This document shows, piece by piece, positions 17,953 to 29,900 of a DNA stretch of 64,000 nt (positions within the stretch are counted from its first letter, which is position 1; every line of letters starts with the position of its first letter). Origin of the DNA: Bacillota bacterium (GTDB lineage Bacteria > Bacillota > Clostridia > Oscillospirales > Oscillospiraceae); NCBI GenBank assembly GCA_023386265.1, contig JAEWKA010000001.1, positions 1-64,000 of the forward strand, read 5' to 3'. The notes under the pieces were generated by a model, which ran no database searches, was not told where the DNA came from, and was given only the letters and a program-made list of their open reading frames with translations. The translations under genes were made by a program, and so were the position numbers.

Positions 17953-20900
17953 TTACTTTTCATTCTCGGAATAGCGTTGAAGGATCGCTGCGACCTGCGC
18001 TCTCTGAGCTCTTAAAAGCGGCATGAGCTTCTTGCCGTCGCCTTGTATTATTTTAGAGCTCACGGCCCATTTCATCGCGGGAATAGCCCAGTCAGAGACG
18101 CCCGAGGCATCGTCAAATCCGCTCAGCCCTGACATTCCGCTCACGTCATAGCCTTTGTACTTCGCATAGCGATATAGTAAAGCTGCAATCTGCTCGCGGG
18201 TGATTGTATCGTCAGGGCCAAACATGTCGTTGCCGTAGCCCTCTGTGATGCCATTTTCCGCAGCCCATGCCACGGCTGTCATGTACCAGTCTGCCGTTAG
18301 ATCGGTGAAATCCGACGCTTGTGCCCGTGGTTCTCCCTCCATCCGCCAGAGGACCGTGACCAGCATTGCGCGTGTCATAGTTGCCTCCGGGGAGAAGGTG
18401 GTTATATCGGTGCCCTCGAAAAAGCCGTTTGTAAATGTATAGACTACATTCTCATAATACCATTTTCCACCATCTACGTCGGTGAAAGGGAAGTAGGCAA
18501 GGACATACGCCGAGAACTGACCAGTCTGGAATTCATAGCACTTGGTTTGTTTATTAATTGTAACACGAATGGGGGTAAGTTCGACTTCATCGGCGGAGTT
18601 GGTGGCCATGCGCCATATGATCATACCGTCCTTTGGCTCTCCCTCATAAGGAATACTGACAGTAACATTTCCACCATTGAAATCATGAATCTGCAAATTG
18701 CCTTTCCAAAGCTGAAGCTCAAGTACTACAGCGTCCACGCCGATTTGCGCTTTCTCCGTATCACCTAATTCGCTGACATGGATTTGCTCAACGATCAGCT
18801 TCAGGTTGCCTGGTGTGGAAGCAATTGTGTCAAGCGTAGTCGGATCAAGTTCAATTGTAGCCGTGCCCATATCGACTGTCAGTCCAATGGCGTCATTTGC
18901 GTTGTCGTTTACGGCAGCAGCAATTGCTGTGACCGCATCCGCGGGAATGATGACAGTATCCGGCGTTTTCTCTAAGCCAGACAAGTCGAGGACAATGTTT
19001 CCTGTATGTGCATTGTTCTCGATGATCTGATTGAGCTCATCGAGGTCGATATCAAGCGTAACGGTGTTACCGTCTACATCCGCCTTGACATCAATGCTGT
19101 TCTCCGCACCGCTTATGGGAACGGTCACTGTTTCTTGACCGCCTCCTATTAAGCCACCGCCGCCGGGTGCGGATGCCTTGGGCGTGACGTTAGCCTCGTA
19201 GTAGTTGGACTGTTCATTTCCGATGAGCGTGGTGTTATACGCCTCCACCTTGAAGCTGTATTCCGTGCCGTTTTCAAGGTCTGTGAAAGTGTAGCTCGTA
19301 ACATTGTTCGCCAGAGTTATGCCGGTGCCGGAGTCCTTATAGATCACGAACTTCGTTATATCGCTACCGCCGTCATCCGTCACGCTCCAGCGCAGGGCGA
19401 CCTGCTTATTGCCGGTGGTAGCGTTGAGGCTGAGGGTGGGGGCTTCGGTGTTCACGTACACGCCGACGGAGGTTAGCGTACCGGTGTAGGTATCGCCCTT
19501 TGCGGTGGCCCTCAGGGTGATGGCGCAGCCGCGGTCGGCGTCGGCGCTGGTGTATGTTATTCCCGTCGCGCCCTCGATGGGCTCGCCGCCACGGTACCAC
19601 TGGAGGGTATAGTAGGCACTCCCAGCGGAGACCGCGTCGCCGTTTACATTGCTGCTTTCTGTAAGGCTGAGAGTGGTCGCCTTATTTACGGGGCCGGACT
19701 GTTTTATCGTTAAGGCGCCATTGATGAAAGCCTTGCCGACCTCGATAACGCCGGTGATCAGGGTTCCGGTATAGTTTGCGGGCGCTTCGTAGATGGCGTG
19801 GATGGTTTTGCCTGCGTCGGCAGCCGTCACGGTGTAGGGGTTGCCGGTACCGAGCAGAGTGTCATCGACGTCATACCATGTCACCGTACCGCCATCTGGC
19901 ATGCCTGTGCTTCTGATCAGCGTCAGCGTGTCGTCCGCGTCGATCTTTGTGCTGTCCGTTCCGTTAGCGACCGTAGCACCGATATTCACGGTGCCGATTA
20001 TGGGCTTGGGCAGGATGAAAAAGGTCACATCGCGGAAACCAGTATAGTTGCCTTTGCCGGTGACGGTGAGCGTGGCGGTGCCCGCGTTCGTATTGTTGCT
20101 GAAAGTCACGGTGTAGTCGGTATCCTTGATCAGCAAGGCCGCACCGTCCATGACAGTGATAAAGGGCTCTATCACACTGCCAGTGTAGGTAAGGTCAGGG
20201 ATGTCGGACACGGTGACGGATGTATTGGCGATGCTCTTAAGGCTGATGGTGAAGGTCCTGCTCGCTGAGCCAGTGTAGTTGCTGGCATCCTTGGCCGCTA
20301 TGGTTACGGTGGCCATCCCTGCGTTCACATTGTCGCTGTAAGACACGGTGTAATCCAAGGCGCTGATGAGCTCGATCCCGTCCTTCATATCGGAGACTGC
20401 GGGCACGGGCTTTTTCTCTGTACCGTCGTAGGTATATGCAGCTGTGATCTCCGCAATCATGCTGTCTGCAAGCACCTTTTTCGCGATGGTGAAGGCAGCG
20501 GTGCCGCAGCCGGAGTGGGTGTCGCTCTTAAGCGTCGCGCGGACAGTGTAATCCCCGGCGCTCTTCGGTACGGTCTCGGTATAGGCCGAATCAGGGGCGC
20601 TCGTCAGCTTGTACTCATACCTGAACGCCTCATCAGGTTCCGTGCCGTGGTCGTTAATCTCCGTCTGGGACGCAGAGGGCTCGCCAAGAGTTCCGCCATA
20701 GGTGATATCACTGGGGGCGCTCGCGGTCACTGTGACCGGATACTTGTCTGTGACGGTGAACGCCACTGTTGGCGAAGCGATAGTGGTCGCCCACACAGGC
20801 CATACAAAGGTCGGGGTCAGGGTTCTGGTCACGTCTGCTGACGAGGCGTCTATTGCCTTGAGCTGGTCAAGGGTCATGCTCCAGCCGGTGATGGCGAGAT

Positions 20901-23900
20901 TCCCGCCGGTCACGCCATTGACATAGGTCACGGCCACTGTCGTGGGCAGGCCCAGTGTCACGTAGTCGGCGGCGTTGTCGATATCCACCATGGCCCTAGT
21001 TATGGCCGTGGGCGAGACAGCGGCGGTCTGGACGGTGACGGCGGTAACGGTGACGGTGGCGGTCAGAGTCTTGGTTGAGACGGCAAAGTTCTTGCCCATA
21101 CCTGTGGCGCTGGCTATGCTGCCGACATAGGTGTAGGTGCCGCCCTTGGCGTCCCAGCTCTCCGTAGCATTAGCCCAGATAATGGCGATATCTTCGGTGT
21201 GCGCTGTATCATCGCTGTCCAGCCACTTGACCGTAACCGCATCGGGCAGAGCGTTGCCGTTGTTGGCAATTGACTTAAAGTCGTCTTTGGTGGAGTAGGT
21301 CCTTGCCTCATAGGCATTCAAGGTATGGCTGGGGGCGGTTTCGTCGATAGCGGTAATGACGGCTTGGTTGATGGTATACTTCACACCGGAGGTGAAGGAA
21401 AGGATGTAGTTTGCGGCCTTAAAGCCATCCTTCTCGGTGCTGTCGACCAGCGCGAGCGTACCAACGCTAACGGCGTATTCGCCAACTTCTGTGCCCCCGG
21501 CTCTAGCGAGTGTACCGGTAAAGGCGGGGATCTCCTGATCAGCCTGACCGCTGGTGTTATAGGTGAAGGTTGGGTCGTCACTGCCGTAGACCCTGCTCAG
21601 AGCGTCCGGCGTTACGGTGAGGGCCTTGGCGCCGACCGTCACGGTGAAGTCCTTATCCACTGTAGTACCCACATAGGCGGTATTGGTGGGAGAATCGGTG
21701 ACTGTGAAGCGCACTGTGATGTTGTAGGAGCCAGCGTCAGGTGTCTTGTTGTTCACATAGGAGAAGAAGCCGGTGATGCCCGTGATGCTACCGACGGAAG
21801 CGGAGCCGCTTGTCGGCAGGGTCGCCTTCTGTTCACTGTCGCCGTAGGTGTATGTAGTTGCATTAATGGCCGCTTTCACCGTATTCCAATCCACGGCCAG
21901 ATTAGTAATGGTCACTTTCACGGACTCACTTTTGCCGCTTGCGGAAGCGGTGAGCGTGAGTGCGCCAAGATCAGTATCCTTCGTCAGCGTAATAGCTCCG
22001 TTTTGCAGGCTGGCGCCGCTGCTGTTTCCGGTGACCTGCCAATCAAACACGGAGTTCATTTCAACACCGTACTGATCAAAGAGCTTCGCAGTGTAGGTAT
22101 ATGTATTTGTGTCGTCCGCGACGGGAATCACCAGAGTATCGGCGGCGGCAAGCTCGTTTCCGTCGCGGTAGAGTTTGACTGTGGTTGCCGCGGATTCCTC
22201 CCGAGTGAGGGTAATGGTCTGTTCGGCATATTCAGTGGAACTCAGCGCCAGACGGATCGTATACTCACCCGCTTTGGCGGTGCTTGTGATGGTCAACACG
22301 CCATTCTCTATGGACAGGCCGGTGGTATCGGTGCCGGTGATGGTCCAACTGGTGTCGGAAGCGTCGCTGAGGTAATTACCACTGGCGTCCAGCAGGGCGT
22401 GAGGGAAAGTTATCTCCTTAGCGCTCCCCGCCAGAGGCACTGCTGCGGTGTCGGATTCCGGTTTCTGAAGGATGACCTGCTGGGCCGTTCCCTCCTCGCT
22501 ACTGACTGTGTAGTTGAGCTGATATGTGTTGGGTACGAAGTCCTCTGCCACCGCGTCATAGGTCTTTGTGGTAACCGTCATGGTCGCGTTGCCGGCCGTC
22601 TCGGCCTCCACATAGATATTTGCGCTTCCGGTGAGTGTCAGTGTGCGTCCGTCGGCGCTTATGGTGTAATTCTCCTCATCGGCGTCAGTATATACCGAGA
22701 CCGCATTGGCGCTGAGACTTCTTAGAAAGTTGTTGGAGGAGGTAAAAGATCCGCCCTCAATGGTGATCACGGCGGTAGAGCCGGCGTCTGTGGTATCCTC
22801 TGTCAGGAACTTATAGACTTTTTTGCCGTTTTTGAGAAGGCCAACGTCTCCAGCAAAGTCCTCGTCCATGATGTCAATGGACTCGCCCTTTACAAAATCC
22901 TTTGCCTCGCCCCACAGCCACTCAAAGAAGCTGCCGTGCTTTGCGTGAGTGATATTAACGGTATATGGGATCTCCGTGGTGCTGCCTTCAAGGGTCGTAA
23001 CAAAAACATCGGTCAGATAATAGCCCACATCCAGCGGACCCAGGTCGGCCAACTCCAGAGCAGAGTTGAACCAGGTAGTGGTGGTGAAATCAATGGTAAT
23101 GGAGCCGCCCGGCTTGAGTATGTCGATGGACTGGGTCATGCTGTCTCCGAAGTCCTCTCGGGTCAAGGGAAATTCCGCCGTGGCCGAGCCGAAGCCAAAC
23201 ACCTTGAACTGCTCCGCGCCGGTGATACCGAAGGAGAGGTTGTATAGGTCCTTGTCGGATACGTTTTCCAGCTTGAACTGGACGTGGTATTCCTCGCCAC
23301 GATAGGCGATATCCTCCGCAGTGATGGTAAGATGGAGGGCGCTACCGGCATAGACCTTGACTGGTTTATCTGTGGTAAAGGCCTTGACAAAGGGCGTGGG
23401 ATTATTTCCTGTGACTGTTGCGGTAAGATTGTATTCGCCCTCCGCATCGCCCCGGACATACCAGTTTACCTTGGCTATGTTTGCGGAGGCATCCGCCGTC
23501 TGCTTTTTATTAACAGTACCGATGTTGATGGTCGCCGTCTGCTCTTCGCCGATCATTGCGGCCAGAGACAGGCCCTCGGGCAGGTCCAAGGCTGCTACGC
23601 AGTTGGTAATATCATCGGTATAGGAGTTGTTGATGACCAGCAGCTCCACATTGTACATTTCCTTGAGCCAGTGGGCTTCGCCGTAGATAACCAGAACAAA
23701 GTTTTCGGAAATTGGGAACAGGCCAATGTTGAGGCCGCCCCCGCCTCCGTTTCCACCACCGATCCAACCCCAGCCGGAGCCGCCCAAGAAATCTCCGGCC
23801 TCGTTATAGTAGGCAACGACGGGCAGATCGAAGGGCAGAGCGGCGCCCGCCACGAAATGCAGTTCTGCGGCAAATTTCCAAACGTGTTCATTGTTGGGAT

Positions 23901-26900
23901 CGGTAACATCGATTCCGACTGCCAGGATTTCATCATAAGTCATCTCGGTGCTGGTGAGTGAGCCGTCCACGGTGGATACATTTACAGCGGCAAGCCCCAC
24001 TGTATAGGCGAACGTGCCGTCATCCTCCGGCTCTACCGTCACCGCCCGGCCGGTAGAAACATAGCCGTCTGCGACTACGGAAACGGTACAGTCACCGATG
24101 GGAACCACAACAGTAACCTGTCCGACGGAATCAGTAACAGCGGTGGTCTCAAAGTAGTTCTGGCTGCCCTTAGTTTCACCATTATAGACCTTTACCTCCG
24201 CGCCCTCAATGGCGGGCGTTCCCTCGGCATAGCCGTTGACCACGTTAATGGTCATCAGCGCGTAAGTCGCGTTCTCGCCTGTCACGTCATAGACCGTCAT
24301 GGTGGCCGTAGCCGTATCCGTATTACCACACTCGTCGGTGACAGTCAGTGTGACGATATAGGTACCGGCAGCAGAATAGATATGGGTGCAATTCTTACTA
24401 GAGTTGGTAGCTCCATCTCCAAAGCTCCATTCGTAGGATGCGATAACGCTATTGTCCGTGGAGCCCGCGCCGGAGAACCAGAAGGCCACGCCCGCGGCGG
24501 CGGTCAGCGTCTCGGGCAGAATCACGGCGGCGGGGTCTTCCGTGTCGCTGCCTGCTGAAACAGCAGAGACAACATTGCTGTATGCATAGGCGCCATAGTC
24601 GTCCTTCGCCGCGATTTTAAAGTATTGTGTTACCTCTACGGGTATGGAAGCGGTATAGTTGCCAGATGCGCCGGCCTTGACGACAGCGACATTTTCGGCA
24701 TGGTCGCCGTTGGCGTCGGTACGATAGACCTCAAACTGCTTGAGCGTATCCAGACTGCCGCTGTAAGTCCAGCTGAGCGTAGTGGTCTTATAGCCGTTCT
24801 GCAATGTGGCGACAGGCGCCACCGGTGCGCTGTAAGCCTTGACCTCGACGGTGCGCACGAGCTTAGCGGGTGTGTTGGCGGTGTAGCCGCTGCCCACCCC
24901 CACATTGTTGATGCTGTCATCATAAACGCTAGCGCGGATCATGTAGGATCCAGCGGCCAGGGAGGAGATGTCCCATGTATGGCTGAAAGTAGTGTTGCTC
25001 GTAACATTGGTTACGGGCACTTCAGCGATCTGTATCCAGCCCGTATCGCCGTTTATCTGGTACTCAAACACTGCCTTGGCCAAACGGTAGTTGTCTGCCG
25101 CAGTAACGCTAAGAGTGATCGTTTTGCGTAACGCCGCGTTCTCTCTCGGCAGCATATCCCCGATGGTGGGACTCTCGCTATCGGCGACCAGCATGGCGGA
25201 TATCACCTGCGTTGCAGTGCTTTCGTTGCCATAGTTGTCCTCAGCGGTCACATAATAGTAATAGGTGCTGCCCGCCGTGGCGGTCTCGCCGTCATCATAA
25301 AAGCCAATTGCACGGCCGCCGCCCACGCGAGTGTATTCGCCGTCCGTAGCCGTAGCGCGGTATACGTTAAAGCGGGAGAAGTCCGCCGGAGCCTGATACG
25401 CAGAATCCCACATGACGTGGATATAACGGCTGGTGCCGGTGACGGTGAAACTGCTCGGCATTTCCGGTGGGTTGTTGTCGAGGGTGATTGTGGAGGTCTT
25501 CGCGTCGCTGGCGTTGCCGCGAAGGTCGTAAGCGACTGCCTTGATGATATAGCTGCCGCTGCTCAGTGCCGAGGCGCTCCATATATAGCTGTCACTGAAC
25601 GGCGAGTCGCCGTACGTGTTGGCAAGGGTGGTGATCTCGGTAAAGTTCTCTCCATCCGCAGAGTAGGACAGTAGGATGCGGGTCACGCCCACATTGTCGG
25701 TGGCGGCGGCAGAGATTGGCAGCGCTTTCCCGCCGTAAGTGCCGGTGGCCGGCATGAGGGATGTCATCACTGGCTTCTCCGCATCTCGCTGGAGTGAAAC
25801 AGTCTGCACCTCGCTGTACGCGGTGGCAGAGCCATCGGTAACTGCAAATCGGACGGAATAGCTGCCCGCTGACAGATAGCCATCGTCGCTACCGCTTAGC
25901 GGCCATGTACCCTCAAAGCGGTTTGCATCCTCGTCATCGCCGGTCAGCGTGACAGAGGTCCATTCTTCTTCATCACCGGTATTAAACTCCATGGACATTG
26001 TGACGTCGGGAGCATAGCCCTCCTCGGGCTTAAATTTGGCCCATATGGCGATCTGCTTGTTCGACTGCTCCTCCAAGGTGTAGGTGCCGTCAAAATCTAT
26101 CACACTGTCAAAAGCAAGCGTCATGGTTGACATGGAGGCTGAATCTGAGGAACTCGAAATATTGCCTCTGGCGTCAACGGCTTTTACCATATAGGAATAT
26201 GACTTACCCATCTCAAGTCCGGTGTCAGTAAAATGCGTACCGGTGATTTCGTTAAAACGGATAGCATCTCGGTAAATGATGTAACTGGTCACAGCAACGT
26301 TGTCGGTGGACGCTTCCCAATGGAAGGTAATGGACGTGGTGCTGTGGGAGTCGGCGATGGGGGTGCCCGGTACGGTGGGCGCAACGGTGTCCCTCTTGAG
26401 CAGCACTACATTAACGGGATTGCTGGTCACTGTCGCGTCCTGGTCGTCTTTAGCCGCGAAGCGCACTTTGTAATTGCCCATGGGCAAATAGCCGTCCTCG
26501 CTGCCGGATACATTCCAGTATCCGGAGGCACCGCTGCCGGAGCATGTCATGCTGCCGCTGCTCCACGGGGCAGACTCCTCTGCGTCGGCGGTGCGATACT
26601 CAATGCGGGCGCTGGAAAGAGTTGCTGCGTATCCCTCAGTGTTGGCAGAGACGGTGAAATCAACCGGAATGTTTTTGTCGGAGAATTCGTCCACGATATA
26701 GCCGCTTTGCAGCTTGGGAGAACTGAGCGTCAATCCAACTGTGGAAACGGTAAGCGCCGTGCTGTCTGGTGACACATTTCCTGCCCTGTCGCGTGTCTTA
26801 ACGGTAAAGGAATACTCCGTTCCCTGAACTAGTCCTGTGACGGTATAGGTCAGAACGTTTTCGCCGGTGGTCTCGGCCATCTTTGTGCCGCCCTGATAAA

Positions 26901-29900
26901 TGTTATAGCCCGCGACGCCCATGTTGTCCGTGCCGGCAGTCCAGGATAGGGTGACAGAGGCGGTGGTTTTCCCAGTTGAGATTGGCTCTCCGGGCGCAGT
27001 GGGATTCTCGGTGTCGGCGGTAGAGGCGGTCTTTTCCCCAACATTACCAGCCTTGTCGAACACCTTGATGGTAAAGGTGTTGCCGTCGTCCGCCGAAGCT
27101 GCAACATTATAAGAGGTCGTATCTGCGGCGGCGCGGCCCAACAGCATAGAGTTCTTGTAGATTTGGAAGTAGTCCACGTCCGTGTCCACGCACGTCCAGC
27201 GCACGACGGCGTTACCGTCCGTCAGGAAGGTGAAGCCCACACTGCTGACGACGGGCGCGGTGGTGTCTACGGTCAACACGGGGGCTATTTCGGGTTGCAC
27301 AGAACTGCTGTCGGAGACACTCAGCGTATGCGCGCCCTCGGTCAGACTACTCAGCGTAATGGTAAAGTAGCCGTAATTGCCGGCGGTGGCAGTGCCGAGC
27401 GTAGCACTGTCCTCGGAGATGGTGACGGTACTGTTAGGAGTGGCGTAGCCGTAGAGCGTATAGCTTGTCTGGTTGGTCAGCACACCGCTCTTTGTAAACT
27501 GTGGCAGGATGATGTACTTCGGGTTGCCGAAGATGAGTACCCGTTCAACCGGTATGCCGACCACGTTACCGCCATACTGCTCGTTCTCATTGTATTTATT
27601 GCTTAGGTCGGTGGCAAACACCCGGATGGATTGTGTGTTTTCAAAATAGAAATATTGCTCCTGGTATTCCTGCAAGTCAGTAGTGACCTCGTTCGTGTAG
27701 TAATTATCGTAAAAGTAGCCGCTCACGTCGAAGGTCAGGCTAAACTCGTAGCGCCCGTCCTGTGCCCTGCCCACATAGGTCATCTGCCGGTCTGCGTGCG
27801 CTCCCGTCACATCGTAGAAGGAGATCCACAGATTCGTAGCGGGCAGCTCGGTTGTGGCCGTTATGGTGTAGGTGTCGTCAGACGGGATCTTAACGCCCTG
27901 GATCTCTTCCGGCACCTGCACGTCATAGTCTCCGTCCGTGCACAGCCACAGGTCAAAGTCGTAAAACAGGTTGTCCACCGCCGAGGCGTCACCGGTCTTG
28001 GACAGCTCCACATATAGCGTTCGCAGGCCGTCGTCGCCGGTGAAGGTATGATCGTATCTGTAATTGGAGAAATAAGGTTGGAAGGTTACCTCCTTCAGCG
28101 CATCCTCCGTCTCCGCCCAACGGAGGTATCCGTAAGCGCCCATGTTGTTCCCCTCTATGTACACATTCGCAGTTTGCATTACGGGATTACCATCGTCAGA
28201 CCAGTCGCTATCATCGTCATTTACTGATATGATGGGCTGGGTGGCGGTATGGATGGTCAGCGTGGCAGAGCCCAGAACGCTGCTGCCCATATAGACCCGG
28301 AGCTCATAATCGCCCGCATCCAGGTTTGCTAAAAGGGTCTTGGAGAAGTAGAGATACTGGGTAATTCCATTATTTTCTCCCTGAAGAGTCATGGGAAACG
28401 CGGTATTTGTCAAACATGTGTAGCCGCTGTATAGCTTACCGGTATAGATCCCGTCTGTCGGGAGATTTGCGCCGTTAACAAGAGCGGCGTCGGCGTCGGC
28501 GTTATATATCCGGGGGTTGGCGTTCTGCTCAGCTTCTTTTACGGTAAAAGTGTCGATTTTCTTCTCGTCCGAATACACCGAATAATCACCGGTAGCGAGT
28601 GAAGCAGACAAGACCAGTTCAAGCTTATAGCTGTAGCCGTTGTCCGACCAAGTGCCGTTTTGATACCCGGTCACGGAGACGGTGCCACTCATGCTGGAGA
28701 GTGAGAGCGCCTTTACCGCCGTCTCCAAATCAGACGCTGTGATATTTTTAGGGCCGTTGTTATTCCCAAAATATAGCTGTGTCGCTACGGTGATGTCTCC
28801 AGCCATAGCATCATACCAGCGGATATAGGCGTGGTTGTTGTTGGAAAAGTCCAATGCCGTCTTTTCGGCAGAATAAGTCAAGCCGGTGCTGCTGTACAAC
28901 GTGTCTTCCGTCCCGTCGCTGTCGCGGAACACCAGCGTATAGGTCTGGCCGCTTGTCAGTGCGGCAATCTGCTGGGAGGTAAAGGTGTACGCATACAGTT
29001 GGTGGTCATAGTATTCCGAGGCCGCTCCGGAGATGCTTTCGCTGGAGAGCACGTCCGTATTGCCGCTTTTGAACACGATGTACCCTGTCCCGCTGGAGTT
29101 GATTGCGTTGACCTCAATAGGAAATACGCCAAGATTCGTCCAGAAGGTCTTGGCACTGCTATTAGCCATCGGGATAGAGGTGCTCAGAGCAAGAGTTTCC
29201 GTGGCATAAATTGTATCGAACTGAACGTCATTGATATAGAGGTAATATGTTGTATTATTGGTCAGGCTGCCGCTGATGAACAATGTACCCGTCAGCTTGC
29301 CGGAGGTTCCGTCCCGGGTATTCGCAATAAAAGAACAGCCGCCGACTTCTGTGCCGGAGCTATCGCGCATGGAGAGAACGTCGCCCTCACCGATGACGTA
29401 AGAACAGTTATAATATTCAATGGTAAAAGGGATTTCGGTCGAGGTGGGTTTGAGGTAATAGGGATATAAATAAATCGAGCTTTGATTCAGGTTGTAGTAA
29501 GGGTTGTCAAAGTACTCCCCATCGCTGTGATATGTTTCTTCTCCCTCGTAAACCTCCACATAAAGTTGACTTCCGTAACTGGTCATGGGAACCGTCATGC
29601 CGTTAAACTGGAGCTGGATGGTAACCACGCCGGTATCAGGGACGTTCCCCTCCCAGCTTCCATATTCCGTGTCATTGTTACTGACGGTCACGCGGTAGGT
29701 CTCCTCCGCGGACCAGTTTTCCATTGTGATCTGCACAGTGCCAATTTGCGGATCGAGTACCTTAAAGTTTTCGATTGAGACAGATGGCGTATAGGCAGAC
29801 ATGGTAACTGCACCCACGCCGTCCACAAGCACTTTATCGCCAGTGTAGGATATCTTCAGGCCGTAGTTCTCACCGCTCTGGATGCTCTGACCTGCCGATA

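Noticed and set aside
21325..22725. 466-codon open frame on the plus strand within the giant surface-protein gene
   Set aside because: It is antisense to a clear coding frame; its glycine/valine/arginine-rich text has no domain and no ribosome binding site. Long antisense frames follow from the high GC of the giant gene. The same holds for the other plus-strand frames in 18.2-29.8 kb.
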